Below are positions 34,860 to 43,170 of a stretch of 64,000 bases of DNA, in pieces. This DNA comes from Bog-756 sp963704615. GTDB taxonomy: Bacteria; Actinomycetota; Acidimicrobiia; Acidimicrobiales; RAAP-2. The notes beneath the pieces are model-generated. The model did no database searches. It was not told where the DNA came from and was given only the letters and a program-made list of their open reading frames with translations. Within the stretch, counting starts at the first letter, position 1, and every line of letters begins with the position of its first letter. The stretch lies in assembly GCA_963704615.1 (NCBI GenBank), contig OY969923.1, positions 1 to 64,000 of the forward strand, given 5' to 3'. The position numbers and the translations under genes are program-made.

Positions 34860-35870
34860 GTGCCTTACCAAGCTGAGTACATCTGGATCGACGGGACCGA
34901 GCCATCACCGCTCCTCCGGAGCAAGACCAAAGTCATCGCCGATGGCCAGGAGCCGGGTATCTGGGGGTTCGACGGTTCGAGCACCAACCAGGCGCTCGGT
35001 CACGACTCCGACTGCGTGCTCCGTCCGGTCTTCATCGTCCCCGATCCGCTACGGGGTCCCGACGACCGGTTGGTGATGTGCGAGGTGGAGCTCACCGACT
35101 TCACCCCCCACCCGACCAACACCCGGGCCCAGCTGCGAGAGGTGGTCGAGAAGTACGCCGATCAGGAGCCGATGTTCGGGATCGAACAGGAGTACACCTT
35201 CTTCAAGAACGGTCGGCCGCTCGGATGGCCGGAGATCGGCTACCCGGCGCCGCAGGGCCCCTACTACTGCGGCGTGGGCGGCGACAAGATGCCCGGGCGC
35301 GAGATCGTCGAATTGCACACGGCGGCCTGCATCGACGCCGGCATTGGTATCGAGGGCACCAACGCCGAAGTGATGATGGGGCAGTGGGAGTTCCAAGTCG
35401 GCGTCCTCTCCCCGCTGGACGTGGCCGACCACCTGTGGGTGGCCCGTTGGCTGCTCTTCCGGATCGCCGAGGATTTCGGGGTCTACGCCACCCTCGAGCC
35501 CAAGCCGATCCTCGGTGACTGGAACGGCGCCGGTGCCCACACCAACTTCTCCACCAAGGCGATGCGGGCCGACGGTGGTTGGGACGCCATCATCGCCGGT
35601 TGCGAGGCCATCGGGAAGAGGATCGACGAGCACATCGCCGTGTACGGGGTGGGCATCGAGGGCCGCCTGACCGGGGCCCACGAGACCGAGCACTTCTCCA
35701 AGTTCAGCTACGGCACCTCCGATCGGGGTGCCTCCATCCGCATCCCCTGGGCGACGGCCAAGGCCAAGAAAGGATGGCTCGAGGACCGTCGCCCCAACGC
35801 CAACATGGATCCCTACCAGGTGACCGCCGTGCTCATCGACACTGTGTGCGGCGACGCCGCGGGAGGCTGA
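34860..35870 (+). CDS. glnII: Glutamine synthetase type II (eukaryote-like)
   Basis: This 336-aa short GS makes glutamine from glutamate, ammonia and ATP. The GSII features are clear: start YQAEYIWIDGT, WGFDGSSTNQA, FGIEQEYTFF and NAEVMMGQWEFQVG, then GDWNGAGAHTNFSTK and RGASIRIP. GSII is typical of eukaryotes and of some actinobacteria and rhizobia, and escapes adenylylation control. GTG start preceded by GAGGAG. The GlnR box about 150 nt upstream predicts induction at low nitrogen. The gene is followed by a strong hairpin. Confidence 0.96.
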   Translation: MPYQAEYIWIDGTEPSPLLRSKTKVIADGQEPGIWGFDGSSTNQALGHDSDCVLRPVFIVPDPLRGPDDRLVMCEVELTDFTPHPTNTRAQLREVVEKYADQEPMFGIEQEYTFFKNGRPLGWPEIGYPAPQGPYYCGVGGDKMPGREIVELHTAACIDAGIGIEGTNAEVMMGQWEFQVGVLSPLDVADHLWVARWLLFRIAEDFGVYATLEPKPILGDWNGAGAHTNFSTKAMRADGGWDAIIAGCEAIGKRIDEHIAVYGVGIEGRLTGAHETEHFSKFSYGTSDRGASIRIPWATAKAKKGWLEDRRPNANMDPYQVTAVLIDTVCGDAAGG

Positions 35871-35943
35871 GGGACAACCGGATCCGGAGCCAGCCGACCC
35901 CCCCGGCGGGCTCCCCGACCACGCGTTGTCGACCAGCTGAGAA

Positions 35944-35979
35944 GAACAGAGCCGGGTCCCTCGGGATCCGGCTCTGTTC
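35944..35979 (+). terminator. Strong hairpin after GSII
   Basis: GAACAGAGCCGG (35944-35955) pairs perfectly with CCGGCTCTGTTC (35968-35979), and the inner bases TCCC/GGGA extend the stem. There is no T-run, as is common in GC-rich actinobacteria. It separates GSII from the following GSI gene. Confidence 0.75.
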
Positions 35980-36090
35980 GCACCGTTCGTTCCCCCGTCG
36001 ACCGACCTCGGTCCGACCTGCGACAATGTCAGCATCAAACCAGACAAGACCCAGTCGACGATCCCAGCGTCCTCGGAGGTATCCGATCCG

Positions 36091-37455
36091 ATGAGGAGTC
36101 AAGAGGAGTACGTCCTCCGGACGGTGGAGGAGCGGGGCATCCGCTTCGTCCAGCTGTGGTTCACCGATGTGCTGGGCACCCCGAAGACCTTCTCCATCAC
36201 CCCGGCCGAGCTCGAGAACGCCCTGGACGAGGGGATGACCTTCGACGGGTCGGCCATCGACGGCTTCAGCCGGGTCCAGGAGAGCGACGTGCTGGCCCGG
36301 CCCGACGCCAACACCTTCCAGCTGCTCCCCTGGCACGGCCACGGCCAGCCCGGCTCCCACAGCGACCAGCCCGAGGTCCAGGTGGCCCGGGTGTTCTGCG
36401 ACATCGTCAACCTCGACGGCTCGCCCTTCCAGGGCTGTCCCCGGCACGTGCTGCGCCGGACCCTCGACCGGGCCCACGACCGCGGCTTCACCTTCTTCGC
36501 CGCCCCGGAGATCGAGTACTTCTACTTCGCCTCCGGGGACCCCTCCCACCCCCTGGAGGCCTTGGACAGCGGGTCGTACTTCGAGCTCACGGTGGCCGAC
36601 CGGGCCAGCGACATCCGCCAGCGCACCGTCCTCACCCTCGAGGAGATGGGCATACCGGTCGAGCACGCCCAGCACGAGGACGCACCCAGCCAGCACGAGA
36701 TCGACCTGCGCTACACCGACGCCCTGACCATGGCCGACACCGTGATGACGGTGCGGTTGGTGGTCAAGGAGATGGCCCGCCAACAGGGGGTGTTCGCCAG
36801 CTTCATGCCCAAGCCGCTGGCCGGGGTGCAGGGCTCGGGCATGCACACCCACATGTCCCTGTTCCAAGGTGACGAGAATGCCTTCGTCGACCTCGATCGT
36901 CCCGGCGGGCTGTCCGAGGTGGCCGAGGGCTTCATCGCCGGCCTGCTGCGCCACGCGCCCGAGATCACCGCGGTCACCAACCAGTGGGTCAACTCCTACA
37001 AGCGCCTGGTTTCCGGTTACGAGGCCCCCATCCACGTGTCGTGGGCCCACAACAACCGCTCCGCCCTGGTACGGGTCCCGGTGGTCAAGCGGGGCAAGTT
37101 CGAGTCCACCCGGGTCGAGTACCGGTCGCCCGACAGCGCCTGCAATCCCTACCTGGCCTTCGCCGTGATCCTGGCCGCCGGCCTCCGGGGCATCGAGAAG
37201 GGCTACGGGCTCCCCCCCGAGGCCGACGCCAACCTGTTCGCCCTGAGTCCCGTGGAACTGGCCAACAAGGGGATCCTCCACCTCCCCGGCAGCCTCAACG
37301 AGGCTCTCGGCCTGATGGAGTCCTCCGAACTGCTGGCCGACACCCTGGGCGAACACGTCTTCGAATGGTTCATCCGGAACAAGCGGGCCGAGTGGGCCGA
37401 GTACAAAGCCCACGTCACCCAGTTCGAGCTCGACCGCTACCTGCCCCTGCTGTGA
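36091..37455 (+). CDS. glnA: Glutamine synthetase type I (alpha-like, no adenylylation site)
   Basis: This 454-aa GSI has FDGSAIDGFSRVQESD, APEIEYFYF, PSQHEIDLRY, GSGMHTHMSLF and NKRLVSGYEAP-type motifs (here NSYKRLVSGYEAP). The C-terminal segment where adenylylated GSI-beta enzymes carry the NLYDLPP tyrosine reads DANLFALSPVEL, so the tyrosine is absent. It is probably feedback- or transcription-controlled. GGAGG precedes the ATG by 11 nt. It could instead be a GlnA4-type gamma-glutamyl-polyamine synthetase, as several actinobacterial GSI paralogues are; the neighbouring GSII and GlnR favour nitrogen assimilation. Confidence 0.92.
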   Translation: MRSQEEYVLRTVEERGIRFVQLWFTDVLGTPKTFSITPAELENALDEGMTFDGSAIDGFSRVQESDVLARPDANTFQLLPWHGHGQPGSHSDQPEVQVARVFCDIVNLDGSPFQGCPRHVLRRTLDRAHDRGFTFFAAPEIEYFYFASGDPSHPLEALDSGSYFELTVADRASDIRQRTVLTLEEMGIPVEHAQHEDAPSQHEIDLRYTDALTMADTVMTVRLVVKEMARQQGVFASFMPKPLAGVQGSGMHTHMSLFQGDENAFVDLDRPGGLSEVAEGFIAGLLRHAPEITAVTNQWVNSYKRLVSGYEAPIHVSWAHNNRSALVRVPVVKRGKFESTRVEYRSPDSACNPYLAFAVILAAGLRGIEKGYGLPPEADANLFALSPVELANKGILHLPGSLNEALGLMESSELLADTLGEHVFEWFIRNKRAEWAEYKAHVTQFELDRYLPLL

Positions 37456-37484
37456 TAGGCGGCTGCGACCTGCGCCTGCTGTAA

Positions 37485-38225
37485 TTGCGTCTGTTCTCAT
37501 CAGGCAACACGGACCACGGCCACACCACGAAAGGGAAGAGCACCATCGAACCACTGCTGTGCTTCCCCGAGTCGCCGCCCGCCGCGATCACCACCGTGCT
37601 CGACCGCGCCGGGTACCCGTGGCGGGGCGTGGACAAGGCCGAGGCGTCGGAGTCCGACGAGCCCGAGGACGGGTGGTCAGGGGCGGTCATCTGCAGCGGC
37701 GCCGATCCCCTCGGGGCCTTCCTGCTGTGCCGCCACCTGCGCAAGCGGGAGGTCCCGCTGGCCCCGGTCATGGTCATCGTGCCCCCCGACCAGCTGGCCG
37801 AGCTCGAGCTGCGCGAGGACCTGTTCGACGACATCTGCCTCGAGCCGGTCAACGCCGACGAGCTCAGCGCCCGGCTGGCCCACCTCTTCTGGCGCACCGG
37901 CCGGGGGTTGCGCCCCGACCTGCTCGAGCACGGCCCGTTGGTGCTCAACCTGGAGACCTACCAGGCCGCGGTGGCCGGCAAGGTCCTCGACCTCACCTAC
38001 ATGGAGTACGAGCTGTTGCGGTTCCTGGCCGCCCGACCGGGCAAGGTGTTCACCCGCGAGACGTTGCTCAGCCGGGTGTGGGGCTACGAGTACTACGGGG
38101 GAGCGCGCACCGTCGATGTCCACGTGCGGCGGCTGCGGGCCAAGCTCGGGGAAGAGCACGCCCACCTGATCCAGACCGTGCGCTCGGTGGGCTACCGGTT
38201 CGGCCAGACCAGCTGGGCGCCCTGA
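37485..38225 (+). CDS. glnR: GlnR-like OmpR-family nitrogen regulator
   Basis: This 246-aa protein has an atypical receiver (about 21-130) and a C-terminal winged helix (about 145-240). The stretch LDLTYMEYELLRFLA and RTVDVHVRRLRAKLG closely resembles actinobacterial GlnR, an orphan regulator with no partner kinase. Where GlnR has the pseudo-phosphoacceptor Asp, this protein has C70 (GAVICSGAD). The start is unclear: TTG 37485 is the only conventional start, yet the family N-terminus and an AAGGGAAGAG site point to ATC 37545. It lies 30 bp after GSI and would bind the box before GSII. Confidence 0.83.
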   Translation: MRLFSSGNTDHGHTTKGKSTIEPLLCFPESPPAAITTVLDRAGYPWRGVDKAEASESDEPEDGWSGAVICSGADPLGAFLLCRHLRKREVPLAPVMVIVPPDQLAELELREDLFDDICLEPVNADELSARLAHLFWRTGRGLRPDLLEHGPLVLNLETYQAAVAGKVLDLTYMEYELLRFLAARPGKVFTRETLLSRVWGYEYYGGARTVDVHVRRLRAKLGEEHAHLIQTVRSVGYRFGQTSWAP

Positions 38226-38234
38226 GCCCTGCGG

Positions 38235-38672
38235 TTATCCGATCGGCGGTGGGCCGCCGAGGTAGGCCCACAGCTCGACTTCGACGGCGGCGCCCAGAGG
38301 GAGTGCGGCCACACCCACCACCGACCGGGCCGGGCGGTGCTCGCCGAAGAAGGAGGCGTAGGCCTGGTTGACGTCGGCGTAGGCGTCCATGTCGGTGACG
38401 AACACGGTGGTCTTCACCACGTCGCCGATGGTGGCCCCGCACCCGGTGAGCAGGCGTTCGCCATTGGCCAGGGCCTGGGCCAGTTGCGCCGCAGCTCCCC
38501 CCTCAACCAGGACCGGGGCAGAAGCCGGGGCCGAGCCTGATGCCGGAGCCGAGCCGTCCGTGGTGTCACCGACGCCCTCGGCCGTCGGTGGAGCCAGCCC
38601 GAGCTGGCCCGAACAGATCAGCCACGGGCCGGCGACGACGACGGGAGAATAAGGACCGATCGGCGTGCTCAT
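38235..38672 (-). CDS. RidA/YjgF family protein (enamine/imine deaminase)
   Basis: This 145-aa RidA protein has the N-terminal GPYSPVVVAGPWLICSGQLG strand pair and the conserved Arg in RPARSVVGVAALPLGAAVEVE needed for imine hydrolysis. A low-complexity insertion of about 25 residues (ASGSAPASAPV) interrupts the region after the first beta-hairpin, where family members have a short loop. RidA removes reactive imines from PLP enzymes. Its start overlaps the stop of the preceding xanthine-dehydrogenase-like gene (38669-38672). Confidence 0.88.
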   Translation of the reverse strand: MSTPIGPYSPVVVAGPWLICSGQLGLAPPTAEGVGDTTDGSAPASGSAPASAPVLVEGGAAAQLAQALANGERLLTGCGATIGDVVKTTVFVTDMDAYADVNQAYASFFGEHRPARSVVGVAALPLGAAVEVELWAYLGGPPPIG

Positions 38673-40369
38673 GGGCTGCTCATCTTTCCACCCCGGTCAT
38701 CCGGCCAGGTCCCCGGGAGCCCGTCGGCCAGCCAGCGGGCCCCGGCGACGGCGGCAAAGACGGCGTCGGACCCGTTGACCACCGGGCCGTCACCGTCCAC
38801 CCGTACCGTCACCGACACCGGGGGCATGTCCCGGGCCCGGAGGATCCCGAAGGACCGGATGGTGAGGTCGTGCACGGCACCGGTGGCGTCCACCGCGATC
38901 CCCTCGGAGCGGACCCAGCCCAGAGCCTGATGGGTGGCCCCGATGCAGTAGGAGCGCAGCACCACCTCGTCGACCGGCGGTCCGGCGTCCACCTCCACCG
39001 CGACCGAGCCGTCGCCCCGGCACAGCGCCACCGCCCGGCCCCCACCTGGGGCGGTGATCGAACAGGCCGGTCCGTCCTGACCCGACGCCGCCGCGTCGAC
39101 GAGAGCGGCGCAGGCGGCCACGATGGCGGCCTCGGCCCACACCGCGCCACGCAGGGCAAAGGAGATGGGCGGTCCGGCCAGGGGCACCGGTTCGAGGACG
39201 AGACCGGGGGCCACCTGCGCCACCGCGGCCACCACCGAGGACCACCGATTGTCGGGGACGCTTCCGGGTGGGACCCCCACCCGGAGCACCCCGGCCCCCG
39301 TGGAGTCGATGCCCGCGGCTACCGGGGGCCGTTTGGCCCCGAGGCGCACGACGTCCTCACGCGACCAGAGCACCCGGACCGGCCGTCCGTGACGGTCGGC
39401 CAGCCGCCGGGCGTCCTCTCCCACCGGCGACTCCAACTTCCCCCCGAAGGCGCCGCCATTCCCGTAGGGCGAGGCCGGCTCCCCTCCGGGTAGGCACCAC
39501 GAGGCATCCGGTTCCACGTAACCCGGCTCGACCCAGGTGGTGCGCAGGGTGAGGTCCCAGGTGCCCGGGGGCAGCGCCACCGGGTGGCCGAGCTCGAGAC
39601 TGGTGCTGCGACCCTGGACCTTGCCGGCCCGGGCCCGGGCCTCGTTGACCGAGTCGGCCACCACGTACCCCCCGGCGCCGTCGGGCACGGCGACCAGCGC
39701 GTCGGGCGGTGCGGTGTCCTCCGCGAACGGGGCCCGCCCGAGGACCACGCCGGGTCCGACCTGTTGGGGCACCCCCCCCTCGACGGCGGCCCGGACCGAC
39801 GCCGCCCGCAGGTCCCGATCGGCCGCGGACCCGATGGTCGAGGGGCCGACGGTCGAGGGGGTCGCTGCCGGCGGGTCGTCGAACAGCGCGGCGGCCTCGC
39901 GGATGGTCTGCCACCCGGTGCACCGGCAGAGGTGGGCCAACAGGGCCTGGTCGACCTGGGCGGCGGACAGCCCGGCTCCGGGTGGGACGCTCTCAGGGGT
40001 CGACGGTGGGACTGGCGCCGGCGTCTGCGGGGCCGGCGCCAGAGCAGCCAGCCGCATGAGGATCCCCGGCGTGCAGAATCCGCACTGGCTTCCGCCGCTG
40101 GCAACCAGGGCCGCGGCCCAGGCGTCCCGCACCTCGGGGGGAAGCCCGTCGAGGGTGGTCACCTGCCGTCCCTGCAGCCGTCGCACCGGCGTCACACAGG
40201 CTACTCGGGGGCTCCCGTCCACCCACACCGTGCAACACCCGCACTGGCCTTGTGGGCTGCAACCGTCCTTGACCGAACGGATCCCGAGCTGGTCGCGCAG
40301 CAGATCGAGGAGGGACGACCCGTCATCGGCCGCCTCGACGTCGGCGCCGTCGACGCGCAGCTGGATCAG
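38669..40369 (-). CDS. Xanthine dehydrogenase-like protein: [2Fe-2S] domain plus reduced molybdopterin domain
   Basis: This protein of about 566 aa has two parts. The N-terminal part (about 1-165) has a plant-type [2Fe-2S] motif (CSPQGQCGCC) and a second cluster (GSQCGFCTPG, then CRCTG), as in XdhC/CoxS proteins. The rest resembles a shortened molybdopterin-binding subunit (SPYGNGGAFGGK, VLWSREDVVRLGAKRPP), about half the usual length. The frame is open only back to the erpA stop (40384-40382), with no ATG/GTG/TTG before GTG 40228, which would delete the first cluster. CTG 40369 or ATC 40366 must serve as start, or erpA is read through. Substrate unknown. Confidence 0.72.
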   Translation of the reverse strand: MIQLRVDGADVEAADDGSSLLDLLRDQLGIRSVKDGCSPQGQCGCCTVWVDGSPRVACVTPVRRLQGRQVTTLDGLPPEVRDAWAAALVASGGSQCGFCTPGILMRLAALAPAPQTPAPVPPSTPESVPPGAGLSAAQVDQALLAHLCRCTGWQTIREAAALFDDPPAATPSTVGPSTIGSAADRDLRAASVRAAVEGGVPQQVGPGVVLGRAPFAEDTAPPDALVAVPDGAGGYVVADSVNEARARAGKVQGRSTSLELGHPVALPPGTWDLTLRTTWVEPGYVEPDASWCLPGGEPASPYGNGGAFGGKLESPVGEDARRLADRHGRPVRVLWSREDVVRLGAKRPPVAAGIDSTGAGVLRVGVPPGSVPDNRWSSVVAAVAQVAPGLVLEPVPLAGPPISFALRGAVWAEAAIVAACAALVDAAASGQDGPACSITAPGGGRAVALCRGDGSVAVEVDAGPPVDEVVLRSYCIGATHQALGWVRSEGIAVDATGAVHDLTIRSFGILRARDMPPVSVTVRVDGDGPVVNGSDAVFAAVAGARWLADGLPGTWPDDRGGKMSSP

Positions 40370-40381
40370 CGGATCAGCGGC

Positions 40382-40747
40382 TCAGCTGAAGGAGGACCCG
40401 CAGCCGCAGGTCCGGGTGGCGTTGGGGTTGGTCACATGGAACCCGGCACCCGACAGTCCGTCGCTGAAGTCGAGGGTCGAACCCCGCAGCAGATCGGCAC
40501 TGGTGGCGTCGACCACCACGGTGACCGCCCCGAACTCGCGCACCACATCGTCCTCGGCCACGTCGGCGTCAAAGAACATCTCGTAGCTGAATCCCGAGCA
40601 TCCGCCGGGCCGTACCGCCACCCGCAGGGCCAGGCCGTCGATGTCCTCTTGGGCCAGCAGCTCAGCCACCTTGGCCGAGGCAGTGTCGGTGAGGGTGACC
40701 GGATTGGGCTTCTTGCCAATGCTGACGTTCTGCATGGTGGCACTCAT
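40382..40747 (-). CDS. erpA: A-type iron-sulfur carrier protein (ErpA/IscA/HesB family)
   Basis: This 121-aa protein transfers Fe-S clusters to client enzymes. The three cluster cysteines are present: C50 (GGCSGFSY) and C114, C116 (TCGCGSSF). AGGAGGAG lies before the ATG. The gene is immediately upstream of, and in the same frame as, the [2Fe-2S] xanthine-dehydrogenase-like gene, separated by a single TGA. It might mature that protein or feed housekeeping enzymes. Confidence 0.93.
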   Translation of the reverse strand: MSATMQNVSIGKKPNPVTLTDTASAKVAELLAQEDIDGLALRVAVRPGGCSGFSYEMFFDADVAEDDVVREFGAVTVVVDATSADLLRGSTLDFSDGLSGAGFHVTNPNATRTCGCGSSFS

Positions 40748-40940
40748 CGGGGCTCCTCCTGGTCACGAAGCTGAGACATCACAGTGGGCGAAACGGGCCC
40801 GAACAGTCATTCTGTCGAGGACGGACCCGACTCCCGGCCCCCCAAGCGTACCCCGAGGGTGGGACCGGTGGTACACGCCAGAGTCGGCGAACAGGAAGTC
40901 GGCCGTCCCTGCCATCGGGTGGGGGACCGGGGCAGGCCGG

Positions 40941-40946
40941 TAGAAT
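40941..40946 (+). promoter_or_regulatory. -10 box of mrp (leaderless promoter)
   Basis: TAGAAT is 6 nt before the GTG at 40953 and no Shine-Dalgarno is present, so the mRNA probably begins at the start codon. Confidence 0.55.
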
Positions 40947-40952
40947 TGTGGA

Positions 40953-42164
40953 GTGACCAGGCCCGAAACTCCCCAGTCCGACGCCGTCGCGTCACCGGAG
41001 GGCACGGAACCGACCGAGGAACGGCTGCGCGCCGCCCTGGCCGCCGTCGTCGATCCCGAGCTGGGGGCCGACATCGTCGAGCTCGGCATGGTCACCGGGG
41101 TGCACATCGGCGAGCGCGGCGCCGTCGAGGTGGAGGTGGCCCTCACCGTGGCCGGGTGCCCGCTACGCACGCAGATCAGAAACGACGTGGAGACCCACCT
41201 GCGCGCTGTGCCCGGCGTGGAGGAGGTGACGGTGACGACCGGAGTCATGGACGCCGAACAGCGCAAGGCAGTCATGGCCCGGGCTCGATTGCTGGCCCGG
41301 GACCCGGCGCCGAAGACCGACATCCCCGACTCGGCCCGGGTGATCGCGGTGGCCTCCGGCAAGGGCGGGGTGGGCAAGAGCTCGGTCACGGTCAACCTGG
41401 CGGTGGCCCTGGCCCGACGGGGCCTCACGGTGGGCGTCCTCGACGCCGACATCTGGGGCTTCTCAGTACCCCGCCTGCTCGGGATGCAGGGCGATGTGGA
41501 GGCCCGGGACAAAAAGATGGTCCCCCTCGAGCGGCGCATCGGCGACGGGGTCCTCCGGGTTCTCTCCATGGGGTTCCTGGCCGGCGAGGACAGCGCCATC
41601 ATGTGGCGCGGCCTCATCCTCACCCGGGCCGTGCAGCAGTTCCTCGAGGACGTCCACTGGGGTGACCTCGATTACCTTCTGATCGACATGCCGCCGGGCA
41701 CCGGGGACGTCCAGATGGGCCTGGCCCGCATGGTCCCCCGGACCGAGGTCATCGTGGTCACCACGCCCCCGGTGGCGGCCCAGAAGGTGGCGGCCAGGAC
41801 GGCCGACATGGCCCGCAAGGGCTACCTGCGGGTGGCCGGGGTGATCGAGAACATGAGCGACTTCACCTGTGAGCACGGCACCTCCTACGCGCTGTTCGGA
41901 TCCGGCGGCGGTGCCCGCCTGGCCGCCGAAGTGGGCGTCCCTTTGATCGGGCAGATCCCCTTGCACCCGGCGGTGGCCGCCGGCGGTGATGCCGGCACGC
42001 CGGTGGCGCTGGAGGAGGGCCACCCCTTGGCCGAGGTGTTCGATCGCATCGCCGACGAGGTGATGACCACCATCGCCCCGGTCGTGGCCATGGACGGCTG
42101 CAGCGTGCGGCTGCTCGACCGGGTGGAGGCGGCGGTGCAGGCCGGGGCGACCGCCGAACCCTGA
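40953..42164 (+). CDS. mrp: Mrp/NBP35 family P-loop ATPase (Fe-S cluster carrier)
   Basis: This 403-aa protein has an N-terminal MIP18/DUF59 domain (about 23-95; VVDPELGADIVELGMV) and a deviant Walker A ATPase domain (GKGGVGKSS, 136-144). Mrp proteins bind and deliver [4Fe-4S] clusters. The usual CPxC cluster motif is reduced to a single Cys in FTCEHGTSY, as seen in some actinobacterial members. It is divergent from erpA, 205 bp away, so two Fe-S assembly factors face each other. Confidence 0.92.
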   Translation: MTRPETPQSDAVASPEGTEPTEERLRAALAAVVDPELGADIVELGMVTGVHIGERGAVEVEVALTVAGCPLRTQIRNDVETHLRAVPGVEEVTVTTGVMDAEQRKAVMARARLLARDPAPKTDIPDSARVIAVASGKGGVGKSSVTVNLAVALARRGLTVGVLDADIWGFSVPRLLGMQGDVEARDKKMVPLERRIGDGVLRVLSMGFLAGEDSAIMWRGLILTRAVQQFLEDVHWGDLDYLLIDMPPGTGDVQMGLARMVPRTEVIVVTTPPVAAQKVAARTADMARKGYLRVAGVIENMSDFTCEHGTSYALFGSGGGARLAAEVGVPLIGQIPLHPAVAAGGDAGTPVALEEGHPLAEVFDRIADEVMTTIAPVVAMDGCSVRLLDRVEAAVQAGATAEP

Positions 42165-42177
42165 ACGGCTGTTCAGG
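42160..42177. terminator. Hairpin at the end of mrp
   Basis: CCTGAAC-GGCT-GTTCAGG is a perfect 7-bp stem with a 4-nt loop. The mrp stop codon lies inside the left arm. The following gene is convergent. Confidence 0.5.
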
Positions 42178-42225
42178 ATCCTCTCGGTCTGCGGCCCACC
42201 GTCCGCTTCCCGGCCCATTGCCGAC

Positions 42226-43137
42226 TCAAAGCGTTCCCGCCCGCCCCCAGACTTCGCGGGCCGCATCGAGCGCGGCGTCGTCCTCGCCGAATCCGGAAGC
42301 CCGGCGGGCCTCGGCCGCCTCCTCGTAGCCCTCATCCCCGGGCCGCAGCACGAGGGCCCGACCGTCCTCGAGAACGACGATGGGCAGGACCGTCGGCACC
42401 TCGGTGATCCGGCAGGCCCACGCCATCACCTCGTCAGTCGATCCGAACCCCTCGATGCTGGCGAGGTTGGCGATGGTCGGCGGCAACAGTTCGATCTCGC
42501 CGGCCGCCTCTCGAGCCAGGGCCTCGCCGGGACGGACCCAGATGGCGGCGATTGTCTCCCCATCGTCGTGACTGGCCACCTGGCCGGGGGGTGCGACGGT
42601 GATGAAGAAGCGGGTGTCGTAGCGGCGCGGAGCCAGTTCCGGCGTGATCCAGTGGCTGACGTAGTGCACGGCGTCAGCCACCAGACGCAATCCCTCGGTG
42701 CGGCAGACATCGAGGAGCCGGGTGCTCCCGTCGTTGACCGCGTCGCGGTAGGCAGCGAACCGCCGGGCGACCACGGGCTCGGTGGTGTCGAGCAGGGCAT
42801 CGGCTCCCCCGGCACCGGAGACCGCAGGCTCGGCCAGCAGCACACCGGCCTCTTCGAAGCACTCCCGCAGTGCGGCCACCCAGAAGGCCAGGCCCCCGGA
42901 TTCGACGCCCAGGATGGCGCTGGCCTCGGCGTCGGTGCGCCCCCGGCACAAAGCCTCGGCCTCCGGTCCCCGGTCGTCGGGATCGACCGATCCACCCGGA
43001 AAGACGTAGACCCCGGCCACGAAGGCCGAGGCCAGGTTGCGCCGGAGCATGCACACCTCGATGGCCGGCTCGCTGTCGTCTCCGAGGGCATCACGGATCA
43101 GCATCACGGTGGCGGCGTCGCGGATGGTCACGCCCAT
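42226..43137 (-). CDS. Nudix hydrolase (NUDT19-like)
   Basis: This 303-aa protein has a Nudix box interrupted as in the NUDT19/peroxisomal CoA-hydrolase group: VYVFPGGSVDPDDRG, then after an insert ALRECFEEAGVLL. The APRRYDTRFFI segment also matches that group. It is predicted to cleave a nucleoside-diphosphate-linked substrate, possibly CoA or ADP-ribose type. TAGCCT lies 6 nt before the ATG (leaderless). It is adjacent to an alpha/beta hydrolase in the same orientation. Confidence 0.9.
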   Translation of the reverse strand: MGVTIRDAATVMLIRDALGDDSEPAIEVCMLRRNLASAFVAGVYVFPGGSVDPDDRGPEAEALCRGRTDAEASAILGVESGGLAFWVAALRECFEEAGVLLAEPAVSGAGGADALLDTTEPVVARRFAAYRDAVNDGSTRLLDVCRTEGLRLVADAVHYVSHWITPELAPRRYDTRFFITVAPPGQVASHDDGETIAAIWVRPGEALAREAAGEIELLPPTIANLASIEGFGSTDEVMAWACRITEVPTVLPIVVLEDGRALVLRPGDEGYEEAAEARRASGFGEDDAALDAAREVWGRAGTL

Positions 43138-43143
43138 GGACAG

Positions 43144-43149
43144 AGGCTA
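43144..43149 (-). promoter_or_regulatory. -10 box of the Nudix gene (leaderless promoter)
   Basis: TAGCCT on the minus strand is 6 nt upstream of the ATG at 43137; there is no Shine-Dalgarno. Confidence 0.45.
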
Positions 43150-43170
43150 CTGCCGGCCCCCGAGGTCGGA

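Noticed and set aside
36000..36090. GlnR box before GSI
   Set aside because: Nearest words (GTCAGCATCAAACC) do not keep the GTnAC-n6-GAAAC spacing.
35833..37554. 573-codon minus frame opposite GSI
   Set aside because: Antisense shadow of glutamine synthetase; no motif of its own.
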